Part shown: positions 16,288 through 25,112 of the stretch, piece by piece | Layout: every line of letters starts with the position of its first letter | Numbering within the stretch: the stretch's first letter is position 1 | From: OFTM10 sp964344055 | Lineage (GTDB): Bacteria; Actinomycetota; Acidimicrobiia; Acidimicrobiales; Aldehydirespiratoraceae | DNA: 64,000 nt | Direction: 5' to 3' | NCBI GenBank assembly: GCA_964344055.1 | Contig: CAYFLT010000004.1 | Coordinates: 62,001-126,000 of the forward strand | Position numbers and translations under genes: made by a program | The notes under the pieces: model-generated | Database searches by the model: none | The model's input: the letters and a program-made list of their open reading frames with translations, nothing else | Told to the model about the DNA's origin: nothing

Positions 16288-18144
16288 TCAGCGCCGGATC
16301 TGGCTGACGTCGCGAACGGCACCCTTGTCGGCGGATGTGGTCATGGCGGCGTACGCCTGGAGCGCGGCGCTCACCTGCCGGGCTCTCGGCGCCACCGGCC
16401 GCCACCCGTCGGCGCCCTTCGTTTCCATCGCGGCTCGGCGGGCGGCGAGTTCGTCGTCGGAGATCTTCAGGTTGACGGTGCGGTTGGGAATGTCGATCTC
16501 AATCGTGTCGCCGTCCTCGATCAGTCCGATCGCTCCGCCCTCGGCCGCCTCGGGAGAAGCGTGTCCGATGGAGAGTCCGGACGTGCCGCCGGAGAAGCGG
16601 CCATCGGTGAGCAGTGCACATTCCTTCCCGAGGCCGCGGCTCTTGATGTAGCTCGTCGGGTAGAGCATCTCCTGCATCCCGGGGCCGCCCTTGGGGCCCT
16701 CGTAGCGGACGATGATGACATCGCCGGACTGCACGATCTCCTCCTCGAGGATGCCGTCGCACGCTTCGTCCTGGCTCTCGAAGACCCGTGCCGGTCCCGA
16801 GAAGGTGAAGATCGAGGGGTCCACGCCGGCCGTCTTCACGATGCAGCCGTTCTCGGCGATGTTGCCGTAGAGCACGGCGAGCCCACCGTCCTGGAAGTAG
16901 GCGTTCTCGACCGACCGGATGCAGCCGTTCTCGCGGTCGGTGTCGAGCGAATCCCAGCGGGTGCTCTGGCTGAATGCGTCCTGGGTGGGGATCCCGGCCG
17001 GGCCGGCCCGGAAGAACTCCACGACGTCGTTGGTGGGCTCGCGCATGACGTCCCACTCGGCGAGCACGGAGTCGAGTGTGTCGGCGTGGATCGTGGACAC
17101 CGACGTGTCGAGGTGGCCGCCCCGGTCGAGTTCACCGAGGATGCCGATGATCCCACCGGCTCGGTGCACGTCCTCGATGTGGTACTCGCTGGTAGAGGGC
17201 GCCACTTTGCAGATGGCCGGGGTCTGGCGGCTGAGGCGGTCGATGTCGGCCATGGTGAAGTCGACCTCGGCCTCCTGGGCGGCGGCGAGGATGTGGAGCA
17301 CCGTGTTGGTGGAGCCACCCATCGCGATGTCGAGGGTCATCGCGTTCTCGAAGGCGGCCTTGGTGCAGATCGAGCGGGGCAGGACGGAGTCGTCGTGCTT
17401 CTCGTAGTAGCGCTTGGCGATGTCGACGATGCGCCGGCCGGCCTCGAGGAAGAGCTCCTGGCGGTCGGCGTGGGTGGCGACGACGGTGCCGTTGCCGGGC
17501 AGCGAGAGGCCGAGTGCCTCAGTGAGACAGTTCATCGAGTTGGCGGTGAACATGCCCGAGCAGGAGCCACACGTCGGGCAGGCCGATCGCTCGATGGTGA
17601 GGATGTCCTCGTCGCTCACGGACTGGTCACCGGCCTTGATCATGGCGTCGATCAGGTCGAGCTTCACCGGCACGCCCGCGAGCTGGGTCTTGCCGGCCTC
17701 CATCGGGCCGCCGGTGACGAAGATCGTGGGGATGTTGAGCCGCATCGACGCCATCAACATCCCAGGCGTGATCTTGTCGCAGTTCGAGATGCAGACCATG
17801 GCGTCGGCGCAGTGGGCGTTGACCATGTACTCGACCGAATCGGCGATGAGGTCGCGGCTCGGGAGGCTGTAGAGCATGCCGTCGTGGCCCATGGCGATGC
17901 CGTCGTCGACCGCGATGGTGTTGAACTCCTTGGCCACGCCGCCGGCCGCCTCGATTTCCCGAGCGACGAGCTGGCCGAGGTCCTTCAGGTGCACGTGGCC
18001 GGGCACGAACTGGGTGAACGAGTTCGACACGGCGATGATCGGCTTGTCGAAGTCGTCTTCCTTCATGCCGGTGGCGCGCCAGAGCGCCCGGGCTCCCGCC
18101 ATGTTGCGACCCTGCGTGCTGGTGTGGGAGCGGAGCTTCGGCAT
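16288..18144 (-). CDS. ilvD: Dihydroxy-acid dehydratase
   Basis: Iron-sulfur dehydratase of 618 residues, the normal length of the long IlvD form, converting 2,3-dihydroxy-isovalerate and -methylvalerate to the 2-keto acids in Ile/Val synthesis. Cluster cysteines are seen in CISNCDKITPGM and CPTCGSCSGMFTANSMNC; other signatures are MGGSTNTVLHILAAA and the C-terminal TDGRFSGGTSGLSIGH. ATG start at 18144 (MPKLRSHTSTQGRNMAGAR) matches the family. No other ilv gene is present. The upstream divergent gap carries two inverted GTCAAACG palindromes. Confidence 0.97.
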   Translation of the reverse strand: MPKLRSHTSTQGRNMAGARALWRATGMKEDDFDKPIIAVSNSFTQFVPGHVHLKDLGQLVAREIEAAGGVAKEFNTIAVDDGIAMGHDGMLYSLPSRDLIADSVEYMVNAHCADAMVCISNCDKITPGMLMASMRLNIPTIFVTGGPMEAGKTQLAGVPVKLDLIDAMIKAGDQSVSDEDILTIERSACPTCGSCSGMFTANSMNCLTEALGLSLPGNGTVVATHADRQELFLEAGRRIVDIAKRYYEKHDDSVLPRSICTKAAFENAMTLDIAMGGSTNTVLHILAAAQEAEVDFTMADIDRLSRQTPAICKVAPSTSEYHIEDVHRAGGIIGILGELDRGGHLDTSVSTIHADTLDSVLAEWDVMREPTNDVVEFFRAGPAGIPTQDAFSQSTRWDSLDTDRENGCIRSVENAYFQDGGLAVLYGNIAENGCIVKTAGVDPSIFTFSGPARVFESQDEACDGILEEEIVQSGDVIIVRYEGPKGGPGMQEMLYPTSYIKSRGLGKECALLTDGRFSGGTSGLSIGHASPEAAEGGAIGLIEDGDTIEIDIPNRTVNLKISDDELAARRAAMETKGADGWRPVAPRARQVSAALQAYAAMTTSADKGAVRDVSQIRR

Positions 18145-18185
18145 GGGCCAAAGGCTAGCTGGAGTCCCGAAGGCTGCTTTGTTCC

Positions 18186-18223
18186 AAGGTCAAACGCTGG
18201 GGGACAGGCACCCGTTTGACCTT
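18186..18223. repeat. Palindrome, GTCAAACG family, copy 3
   Basis: Arms AAGGTCAAACG and CGTTTGACCTT around CTGGGGGACAGGCACC. It lies in the divergent gap between ilvD and an MFS gene, so it is not at a gene end here. Confidence 0.85.
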
Positions 18224-18241
18224 GATCCACGAGATGAGGCA

Positions 18242-18277
18242 AAGGTCAAACGGGTGCCTGTCCCCCCGTTTGACCTT
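18242..18277. repeat. Palindrome, GTCAAACG family, copy 4 (inverted)
   Basis: Arms AAGGTCAAACG and CGTTTGACCTT around GGTGCCTGTCCCCC, inverted relative to copy 3 and 18 bases from it, repeating the paired layout seen at 6154-6243. Confidence 0.85.
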
Positions 18278-18303
18278 GGAAGCCACGGGGTATGGTCGGA
18301 CCG

Positions 18304-19401
18304 ATGCATGCTCCGTTCAGACTTCTCGCCACGCTGCGGGGGTCGGTGGAGACGGGGCTGTTGCTGGCGACTGCGGTTGCGACCACCACGTTCGTCGCCA
18401 CGCCGTTGATCCTGGCGGCGGTGGCCGAGCGGTTCGACGTCGGCACGGGTACCGCGGGTTTGTTCTCGGCTGCCCAACTCGGTGCCTTCGTGCTCGGATC
18501 GTGGACTGCGGGCCGGTTCGTGGAACCCAGCGACCGGCTGTTCGTGCAGGCACTCGTGGTGCTCGCCGCGGCGAATGTCGTGAGCGCGCTCGTGTCGGTG
18601 TTTGCGTTCCTCGTGGCGGCTCGTGGCGTGGCCGGTCTCGCTCTCGGGGTGCTCACGTGGCTCGCCTACTCCCAGGTCTTCGGTGACGCCGACCGCACCG
18701 GTGATGTTGCGGTCATTGGTCCGCTCACCGGCGTGGCGGCGGCTCCGCTGCTCGGCGTCTTCCTCGCGGCCTGGGACGACCAGGCCGTCTTCTGGCTGTT
18801 GGCCGTTCTCACCCTGCTGCCGCTCGCGTCGATCCCGACCTTCTACGTCCCTGATGTCTCCGCCAGCTCCCGCAACAAGCCGGTGCCCCAGGCACTGGTG
18901 CTCGTCCTGGCGCTCGGCGTGATGACATTCGGTGGGTCCGCTGTGTTCGTGTTCGTCGGTGCCATGGGCGTGGAGCAGTACGGCATGGATCCGTTCGTGA
19001 TCTCGCTCGTGTTCTCGGCGAACGCGGCCGCAGGCATTCCCTCGGCTCGCTGGCGAGGCGCTCGGCCGCTGGCTGGTGCGTGGTTCCTCCTGCCCGCGGT
19101 CTTCTCGGTTCTGGTGGGCATGCTCGATCAGCAGCCCGTCTATTGGGTGCTGATCACCGTCTGGGGGTTCGCATTCTGGATGGCGATCCCAGGGGTGTAC
19201 TCCCTCCTCGCGGAGCGATCGCGTCACCCTGCGGAACGGGCCGGCGACGCCCAGGCTTCGATGGCGGCGGGTCGTGCCCTGGGGCCACTCGTCGGTGGCT
19301 CGATCGTCAACGCCGGTGGGTTCGACACACTCGGCATCGTCGGCGCGGTGGTCATCGCCGCGTCGGCAGTCGCGATCCTCGTCGTCGAACTCCGTCACTA
19401 G
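18304..19401 (+). CDS. MFS transporter
   Basis: Polytopic protein of 365 residues with about 12 hydrophobic segments and a major-facilitator layout: early ATTTFVATPLILAAVAERFDVGTGTAGLFSAAQLGAF, central charged loop around VSASSRNKPVPQ, and a late GDAQASMAAGRALGPLVGG segment typical of MFS helix 11. The loop 2-3 motif reads GRFVEPSDRLF rather than the classic form. ATG 18304 is preferred over the upstream in-frame ATG 18292. Substrate unknown. Confidence 0.75.
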   Translation: MHAPFRLLATLRGSVETGLLLATAVATTTFVATPLILAAVAERFDVGTGTAGLFSAAQLGAFVLGSWTAGRFVEPSDRLFVQALVVLAAANVVSALVSVFAFLVAARGVAGLALGVLTWLAYSQVFGDADRTGDVAVIGPLTGVAAAPLLGVFLAAWDDQAVFWLLAVLTLLPLASIPTFYVPDVSASSRNKPVPQALVLVLALGVMTFGGSAVFVFVGAMGVEQYGMDPFVISLVFSANAAAGIPSARWRGARPLAGAWFLLPAVFSVLVGMLDQQPVYWVLITVWGFAFWMAIPGVYSLLAERSRHPAERAGDAQASMAAGRALGPLVGGSIVNAGGFDTLGIVGAVVIAASAVAILVVELRH

Positions 19402-19427
19402 AGAACTTGCGAAGCTAGCGTCGCGCC

Positions 19428-20447
19428 ATGGCTGGCCTTGAGCACGGTGAGCCGGTGACGCTCGAGGTCGCCGGGCGTGGAGTGCGGGTGACCAGTCCCG
19501 AGAAGGTCTTCTTCCCGAAGCGAGGAGAGACCAAGCTCGATCTGGTCGAGTACTACCTCGCGGTCGAGGAGCCATTCATGCGGGCCGTCGGCGGACGGCC
19601 GCTCCTGATGGAGCGGTACCCGGACGGGGCCCGGGGCAAGTCGTTCTTCCAGAAACGGGTTCCGAAGGGCGCGCCCGATTGGCTTCGAACCGTGGTGGTG
19701 AGCACCCCGAACGGCACGACGTCGAACGCGCTCGTGGCCGAGGACATGGCCCACATCGTGTGGGCGGTGAACATGGGCTGCCTCGGCTTCCACGTGTGGC
19801 CGAGCCGGGCCGACGATCCGGCCCATGCCGATGAGCTGCGTATCGATCTGGACCCCCAGCCGGGAACGAACTTCGAGCACGTCCGCGAGGCCGCCTACGA
19901 AGTGAAGGCCGTGCTCGACGAGCTCGGCATCGTGAGCCTGCCGAAGACATCCGGATCCAAAGGCATCCACATCTGGGTCCGCCTGCTCCCGAAGTGGGAC
20001 GGCATGAGTGTGCGCTACGCCGCGGTCGCGTTGGCCCGGGAGATGCAGCGCCGACGGCCCGAACTCCTGACCTGCGAATGGTGGAAGGAGGAGCGTGGCG
20101 AGCGGGTGTTCGTCGACTTCAACCAGAACGCGCCGCACAAGACCGTGTTCGGGGCCTGGTCGGTGCGGCCCCGCGTGGGCGGTCAGGTCTCGACGCCGCT
20201 CACGTGGGAGGAGGTCGCCACCGTGCAACACGAGGAGCTGACGTTGGTGACAGTGCCGGCCAAGGTCGCGGCCGAAGGTGACGCCTGGGCCGCGATCGAC
20301 GACGACTTGCAGTCTCTCGAACCTCTGCTCGAATGGCACGACCGGGACTGGGCGAACGGGCTCCTCGATGCACCGTGGCCCCCCGTGTACCCGAAGATGC
20401 CCAACGAGCCTCCCCGGGTGGCGCCGAGCCGGGCCAAGAAGGACTGA
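19428..20447 (+). CDS. LigD-type primase-polymerase domain protein, stand-alone
   Basis: Archaeo-eukaryotic primase-like polymerase as found in bacterial DNA ligase D, where it fills or extends ends in non-homologous end joining. Visible: VTSPEKVFFPKRGETKLDLVEYY, LLMERYPDGARGKSFFQKR, WPSRADDPAHADELRIDLDP (catalytic D-x-D), KTSGSKGIHIWVRL and VFVDFNQNAPHKT (third acidic residue). At 339 residues it has no ligase or nuclease domain, and no Ku or ligase gene is in the window. ATG 19428. Confidence 0.9.
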   Translation: MAGLEHGEPVTLEVAGRGVRVTSPEKVFFPKRGETKLDLVEYYLAVEEPFMRAVGGRPLLMERYPDGARGKSFFQKRVPKGAPDWLRTVVVSTPNGTTSNALVAEDMAHIVWAVNMGCLGFHVWPSRADDPAHADELRIDLDPQPGTNFEHVREAAYEVKAVLDELGIVSLPKTSGSKGIHIWVRLLPKWDGMSVRYAAVALAREMQRRRPELLTCEWWKEERGERVFVDFNQNAPHKTVFGAWSVRPRVGGQVSTPLTWEEVATVQHEELTLVTVPAKVAAEGDAWAAIDDDLQSLEPLLEWHDRDWANGLLDAPWPPVYPKMPNEPPRVAPSRAKKD

Positions 20448-20465
20448 TCCGACGCCAACCTCGCG

Positions 20466-21410
20466 TCAAGTAGATGCTGAAGTCGCGGCGAGTAGGGCGG
20501 CGCCGAGTGCACCAGCGTCGGAGCCGAGCTCGGCGAGTCGAACCTCGACCCTTGGACGGTGGGCACTTCCCAACAGAAGCTCCGCGAGCCAACGGTCCAC
20601 ACCGTTCCGGAGGGGCTCACCCATCGCGGTGAGACCTCCGCCGATCACCACGAGGTCCGGGTCCAGGACGAGGCAGAGGTTGGCAATGCCCCGGGCCACC
20701 TCTCGACAGAACCCGTCGACGATCACGGCGGCGTCCGAATCTCCCTCGGCCAGAGCCGCTGCGACGTCGACGCCGGTGATCGCGGGCCCGGATCCAGCCA
20801 CGTCGACGCCACGGTCGAATCGACCTGCGGCGGCCGCTTCCCGACCCATCCGGCCGAGAGCGTTGCCCGACGCGAAGTACTCCCAGGGACCCTGCTGTCC
20901 GGTGATGTGGGTGGGCCCGTCCGATTGCACGACCATGTGACCGGCCTCGCCGGCGAACCCGTTCGCACCGACCACCAGCCGCCCGTCGACGACGAAACCG
21001 GTGCCGATGCCAGTGCCCAGCGCTACGAACACGAAGTCACGACTCCCCCGACCCGCGCCAAAGCGGGACTCGGCGAGCGTTCCGGTAGTGGCGTCATTGC
21101 TCACCGAGATCGGGATTCCGAGGGCCTCATACATCGCCGACCTGATCGGGAATTCGACGAGATCGGGGAGGTTCGGTGAGTAGCGCACCACTCCCTGCCG
21201 ATTGACCAGTCCCGCGATGCCGATACCTGCCGCCGTGATGGTGGCATCGTTGCGGTGGGCGAGCTCTCGGGCGATGTCCGCCATTGCCTGAACGAGACGC
21301 TCGCCGTCGCCACCGCTCGAGGTCCGGCTCCGATCGAGGATCGCACCTCGATCAGGGTCGACCAGGAGACAACGGGCGTTGGTGCCTCCGACGTCGAATC
21401 CCAGAATCAT
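20466..21410 (-). CDS. ROK-family sugar kinase (glucokinase-like), no zinc motif
   Basis: ATP-dependent sugar kinase/regulator of the ROK family, about 314 residues. The N-terminal phosphate loop is MILGFDVGGTNARCLLVDPD; the catalytic Asp is in VSNDATTGTLAE; the second ATP motif is FVALGTGIGTGFVVDG. The usual zinc-binding C-x-C-G-x-x-G-C stretch is replaced by TGQQGPWEYFASG, so the structural zinc is probably absent. No DNA-binding N-terminus, so it is an enzyme rather than a repressor. ATG 21410 starts directly at the fold. Divergent from the hydroxyacid dehydrogenase. Confidence 0.85.
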   Translation of the reverse strand: MILGFDVGGTNARCLLVDPDRGAILDRSRTSSGGDGERLVQAMADIARELAHRNDATITAAGIGIAGLVNRQGVVRYSPNLPDLVEFPIRSAMYEALGIPISVSNDATTGTLAESRFGAGRGSRDFVFVALGTGIGTGFVVDGRLVVGANGFAGEAGHMVVQSDGPTHITGQQGPWEYFASGNALGRMGREAAAAGRFDRGVDVAGSGPAITGVDVAAALAEGDSDAAVIVDGFCREVARGIANLCLVLDPDLVVIGGGLTAMGEPLRNGVDRWLAELLLGSAHRPRVEVRLAELGSDAGALGAALLAATSAST

Positions 21411-21483
21411 GACGACCGAGGCTAGGTCGCACCGTGGGGCGGGCGCAGGAGGGTGTCGGGGCCGCGGCTGGCAGGATTGTCCG

Positions 21484-22458
21484 ATGACAGAACTACAACA
21501 CCTCGCGGGCAGTGGGCCCGATCGCATCTACGTGGATCGCTTGCTCCCTCCGTGGCTCGACGAGTTGTTCGGGGCCGAGTGGGTCGTGGTCGGACCCGAC
21601 CCGGGTGAGCTCGCTGGGGCACGGGCAGTGATCGCTGGATCCTCGCCATGGACCGTCGAACGGATCGCATCGGCCCCCGAATTGGAGGTCATCTCCCGCA
21701 GCGGGATCGGCTTCGACACAGTCGATCTCGAAGCCGCGACCTCCCATGGGATCGTCGTCTGCAACACTCCGGATGCGCCGTCGATCTCCACGGCCGAGCA
21801 CACCATGAGCCTGCTGCTCGCGGCCACCAAGTTCACGGCCAACAACGTCGCCCGGCTCCGGGCCGGTCGCCAGGACTTCTACGCGGCGAACGAGGCGATC
21901 GAGCTCTCGGGAGCGACCGTCGGCGTGGTCGGTCACGGCCGGATCGGGAGTCGGGTGGCGCGGATGTGTGCCGCTATGGACCTGCGGGTGATCGTCTGTG
22001 ACCCCTACGTAGAGGTCTTCGAGCACGAGCAGGTCGATCTGGCGACGCTGCTCGCGGAGAGTCGAGTCATCACCCTGCACTGTCCGCTCACCGATGAGAC
22101 GAGGAACATGATCGACGCGGAGGCGCTGTCGGCAATGCAGGACGGCGTCGTGCTGGTGAACGCCGCGCGCGGTGGCGTGATCGACAGCGATGCGCTGATC
22201 GCCGCTCTCGATTCCGCGAAGGTCTACGCCGCGGGGCTCGACGTGACAGCACCCGAGCCCCTTGATCCCAATCACACCCTCTTACACCGTGACAACGTTG
22301 TGGTGACTCCACACATCGCATCGGCGACCGACAAGGGCCGTATCCGCATGTACTCGGGAGCGATCGAGAATGCCCGTCAGGTGTTGGCGGGTGATCGACC
22401 GGTCAACTGCGTGAACCCCGAGGTGTGGAGTGTTCGAGAGGCCCGACAGTCACGTTGA
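21484..22458 (+). CDS. D-isomer 2-hydroxyacid dehydrogenase (SerA-like)
   Basis: NAD-dependent D-2-hydroxyacid dehydrogenase of about 324 residues. Substrate region SRSGIGFDTVDLEAATSHGI; Rossmann motif VGVVGHGRIGSRVA near residue 143; catalytic Arg in NAARGGVID, Glu in DVTAPEPL and His in VVTPHIAS. It resembles phosphoglycerate dehydrogenase catalytic domains but has no ACT domain, so phosphonate, glyoxylate or other hydroxyacid substrates are equally possible. ATG 21484. It converges on the SRPBCC gene. Confidence 0.85.
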   Translation: MTELQHLAGSGPDRIYVDRLLPPWLDELFGAEWVVVGPDPGELAGARAVIAGSSPWTVERIASAPELEVISRSGIGFDTVDLEAATSHGIVVCNTPDAPSISTAEHTMSLLLAATKFTANNVARLRAGRQDFYAANEAIELSGATVGVVGHGRIGSRVARMCAAMDLRVIVCDPYVEVFEHEQVDLATLLAESRVITLHCPLTDETRNMIDAEALSAMQDGVVLVNAARGGVIDSDALIAALDSAKVYAAGLDVTAPEPLDPNHTLLHRDNVVVTPHIASATDKGRIRMYSGAIENARQVLAGDRPVNCVNPEVWSVREARQSR

Positions 22459-22480
22459 CCGCGACGGCCCTGGAGCCGGG

Positions 22481-22900
22481 TCAGGCCTCGATGTAGTCCT
22501 TGAGCCGGTCGAGCTGGCGGCCGTCAGTCTTCCGCATGGCGAACCGGAGCATGGGGGCGAGCAAGCGCCAGGCCCCGGTGGTCGTGCAATCAGCGACGAG
22601 TGCGATGCTCGTGGTGCTGTCGTCGAGGATCTTGACGTCGTAGCGGTAGTCGGCCGACACGCCGCCTTGGACGGACCGAAGCACGATCGAGCGTCCCGGT
22701 TCGAGTGCGGCGATCGTGGCCGGTCGCTCCTTGCCGCGTGCGTGGAACGCGAGGGTGGCGCCCACTTCGGTGGGTCCGTCGGCGCGGAAATCGTCGATCC
22801 CGGGCATCCACTCGGTTGCGTTGTCCCAGTCGACGAGCGCGGCCCAGACCTCAGTGGCTGGTTTGGCGATGGTGGTTTCGGCGGTGAACGCGATCGACAT
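22481..22900 (-). CDS. SRPBCC (START-like) family protein
   Basis: Small 139-residue polyketide-cyclase/dehydrase-like protein with the SRPBCC opening FTAETTIAKPATEVWAALVDWDNATEWMPGI, then beta strands and a C-terminal helix ending DGRQLDRLKDYIEA. Such proteins form a helix-grip pocket for a hydrophobic ligand; no function is known for this member. It converges with the dehydrogenase gene with 22 bp between stops. Confidence 0.75.
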   Translation of the reverse strand: MSIAFTAETTIAKPATEVWAALVDWDNATEWMPGIDDFRADGPTEVGATLAFHARGKERPATIAALEPGRSIVLRSVQGGVSADYRYDVKILDDSTTSIALVADCTTTGAWRLLAPMLRFAMRKTDGRQLDRLKDYIEA

Positions 22901-23011
22901 CGCGGGTCCTCCAGAAGTGGTGGCGGGCGTTGAAAACGGGTTCCGGCGCCGTGTGACCGATGACCCCCTCGGACGATGTCACATCCGGCCGAAGGGCCCG
23001 AGACTAGACGA

Positions 23012-23758
23012 GTGAAGTCAGCTTTTTCTGCCCTCGTCCGCTGGCTCGAAGGTCTCGGCGGCCTGTCGCGTCAGGGTGTCATCGCCAGCTCGAACTGGGT
23101 GCGTTCGCGCCATGTCCCTCCGCTGCCGGAGGGATCTCAGCGCGCGCTCTGGCTGCTGCCCGCCTCGCTGATGATCGGTGTGGGTGTGGCCTCCCTGGCC
23201 GCGGCCGAGCTCGGGGTCGCCCCCTTCGACGTCGCCCTCTCGGCAGTTGCCGAGCGGACGCCGCTCTCGCTCGGCCAGTCCGCCTGGGCAGTGTCGGGCG
23301 TGCTGTTCCTGGTTGCCGCGGTCCTGGGCGTGCGGCCGACCAGCCGCACCATCAGCCTGATGTTTCTCAACGGTCTCATGATCGATGCCGCTGGGCAGGT
23401 GATCGTGACTCCCGACGGCCTCGGCTCCCGGGCCGCCATGGCCACGGTCGGAAGCGTGGTGCTCGTCTTCGGTGTCGCCACCGTCGTCTACCACGCAGCT
23501 GCGGGCGGGGCGTTCGAGTCGCTCATGAAGGTAGCGGAGATTCGCGGTCGACGGCCGCTGGTCATGCGGTCCGGTCTCGAGATCGGGTTCCTGATCGGTG
23601 GGATGGCCGCGGGCGGAGCGTTCGGGCCGATGACCGTGGTGATCGCGCTCGGGATGGGGCCCGCGATCATGACCGGGATCCAGGCGCTGGAGGACCATCA
23701 GGTCGGTCGACGGGTCCGTCTCACAAATAGCTTGCCAGAAAGCTTTCTGTCAAGTTAA
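23012..23758 (+). CDS. YczE/YitT-like integral membrane protein
   Basis: About 248 residues with five hydrophobic segments, including LLPASLMIGVGVASLAAAEL, SAWAVSGVLFLVAAVLG, AMATVGSVVLVFGVATVVYH and GFLIGGMAAGGAFGPMTVVI; the LGVAPFD motif after the first helix is typical of YczE-family proteins of unknown function. GTG 23012 is chosen, ATG 22976 is possible. The last codons (SLPESFLSS) overlap the putative MarR operator at 23731-23754, so operator and gene end share sequence. Confidence 0.65.
   Translation: MKSAFSALVRWLEGLGGLSRQGVIASSNWVRSRHVPPLPEGSQRALWLLPASLMIGVGVASLAAAELGVAPFDVALSAVAERTPLSLGQSAWAVSGVLFLVAAVLGVRPTSRTISLMFLNGLMIDAAGQVIVTPDGLGSRAAMATVGSVVLVFGVATVVYHAAAGGAFESLMKVAEIRGRRPLVMRSGLEIGFLIGGMAAGGAFGPMTVVIALGMGPAIMTGIQALEDHQVGRRVRLTNSLPESFLSS
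23731..23754. promoter_or_regulatory. Putative MarR operator
   Basis: Near-perfect 24-bp palindrome, left half CTTGCCAGAAAG, right half CTTTCTGTCAAG, with one mismatched pair. It ends 12 bp before the GTG of the MarR gene and lies inside the end of the upstream gene. Position and symmetry suggest autoregulation of MarR and the coupled TauD gene. Confidence 0.65.
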
Positions 23759-23766
23759 CTGAATCG

Positions 23767-24282
23767 GTGGCCGACACCGCACTCGATTCCGACATCACCA
23801 CCTTCGCTCTATTGCTTGGGCGGCTCGGCCGGCTGAACGAGGCACTGGTCACCGACGTCTGCGCCGGGTTCGACACGACCTCGGCCGAGGTGCGGGTACT
23901 CGCATTCCTCGGCCACCGGCCCGACGGTGCGGCCAGCCCCTCGGCGATCGCGACCTTCGTCGTGCAGACGAGCGGCGGCCTCACCGCCACCCTGCGCAGG
24001 CTCGAGAATGACGGCTATGTCGAGCGGCGGCCCGACCCGCGAGATGGTCGCGGCAAGTTGGTCGCGCTCACCGACGCCGGTCGCCAGTTCCACGCCGAAG
24101 TGGTCGCGGCCATCTCCGCTCGGACCGCGGCTGCAGTCGCCGCCCTCGACGTGGGCGAGCTCGACCCGGTGGTGCGGTCGCTGGTCGACGGCCTCGAACG
24201 TGCTGCCGGACAACCCTCCAGTGCCGGCTTCGTCGCCGGCCGGATCATCGACGACATCGACTCCCTCAGGAGCAACATATGA
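23767..24282 (+). CDS. MarR-family transcriptional regulator
   Basis: Winged-helix regulator of 171 residues: helices around LLLGRLGRLNEALVTDVC, recognition region SAIATFVVQTSGGLTATLRRLENDGYVERRPDPRDGRGKLVALTDAGR. GTG start at 23767, just after a strong palindromic operator candidate. It overlaps the TauD gene by four bases (ATGA), so the two are co-expressed, a common layout when the regulator senses a substrate of the dioxygenase. Confidence 0.9.
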   Translation: MADTALDSDITTFALLLGRLGRLNEALVTDVCAGFDTTSAEVRVLAFLGHRPDGAASPSAIATFVVQTSGGLTATLRRLENDGYVERRPDPRDGRGKLVALTDAGRQFHAEVVAAISARTAAAVAALDVGELDPVVRSLVDGLERAAGQPSSAGFVAGRIIDDIDSLRSNI

Positions 24283-25064
24283 CAGCGCCCACCACATCCG
24301 ACGTGGACCTCGCCCTCACCCCACTCACCGGCCGTTTCGTGGCCGAAGTCGGGATGTCGCTCGATGCGATCCTGGCTGACTCGGCCGCCCACGAAGCAAT
24401 GCGATCGGCCCTGCACGAACACAAGGTCCTCGTGCTGCCCGGCGCGGACCCCGACCCGGAGCAGCAGATCGCGCTCGGCCGTGTGTTCGGCGAACCGGAG
24501 CCACCCCAGGCCCAGAACCCACGACACCCTGACTACGACCTGATCTGCGTGCTCGATTCCGAGGGCGGCTACAAGGCCGACCGGTGGCACGCCGACGAGA
24601 CGTTCATCGACAGCCCGGCGAGCGGGGCAGTGCTCATCGTTCCGATCCAGCCCGATGCCGGTGGCGACACGCTGTGGCTCGACACGGAGGCCGCCTACGA
24701 CGCGCTGTCGAACGGCATGAAGACCCTCATCGACAACCGTCGCTGCCGTCACGAGATGGCGCACGGTGTGGAAGCCGTCCACCCGGTGGTGCGCACGCAT
24801 CCGGTGACCGGACGCAAGTGCATCTACGTGAACGAGACATTCAGCCGGGGGATCATCAACCTTCCGCCCATCGAATCCAAGGCGATCCTCGGGATGCTGC
24901 TGGAGCACGTCCAGCGTCCCGATTTCACCTACCGCCATCGCTGGAGTCCGGGCGACATCGTCATCTGGGACAACCGCTCCACCCAGCACTACGCCGTGGC
25001 CGACTACATCGGTCGCCGACAGATCAACCGGGTCGGCTTCGTCGCCGAACCCTTCGACGACTGA
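24279..25064 (+). CDS. TauD/TfdA family Fe(II)/2-oxoglutarate dioxygenase
   Basis: 261-residue alpha-ketoglutarate dioxygenase. Metal triad: H-x-D in DRWHADETF near residue 105 and distal His in NRSTQHYAVADY; the 2-oxoglutarate Arg follows in GRRQINRVGF. Family members hydroxylate taurine, aryloxyalkanoates or similar acids, releasing sulfite or phenols. Translationally coupled to MarR. Its stop touches the first arm of a palindrome pair that separates it from the next gene. Confidence 0.9.
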   Translation: MTAPTTSDVDLALTPLTGRFVAEVGMSLDAILADSAAHEAMRSALHEHKVLVLPGADPDPEQQIALGRVFGEPEPPQAQNPRHPDYDLICVLDSEGGYKADRWHADETFIDSPASGAVLIVPIQPDAGGDTLWLDTEAAYDALSNGMKTLIDNRRCRHEMAHGVEAVHPVVRTHPVTGRKCIYVNETFSRGIINLPPIESKAILGMLLEHVQRPDFTYRHRWSPGDIVIWDNRSTQHYAVADYIGRRQINRVGFVAEPFDD

Positions 25065-25098
25065 GTTGTTTCGCTGGTGCCAGGCACCCGAAACAACT
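25064..25098. repeat. Palindrome, GTTTCG family, copy 2
   Basis: Arms AGTTGTTTCG and CGAAACAACT around CTGGTGCCAGGCACC, identical to the element at 3267-3301. The first arm begins in the TauD stop codon. Confidence 0.85.
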
Positions 25099-25112
25099 TC
25101 ACCGAGCAGACA

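Noticed and set aside
16249..18219. 656-residue plus-strand open frame opposite ilvD
   Set aside because: It mirrors a complete ilvD; its SNAGGQAPV tail simply reads the palindrome at 18186-18223.
19428..20447. Full NHEJ ligase D system
   Set aside because: Only the polymerase domain is present; no Ku, ligase or phosphoesterase gene is in the window.
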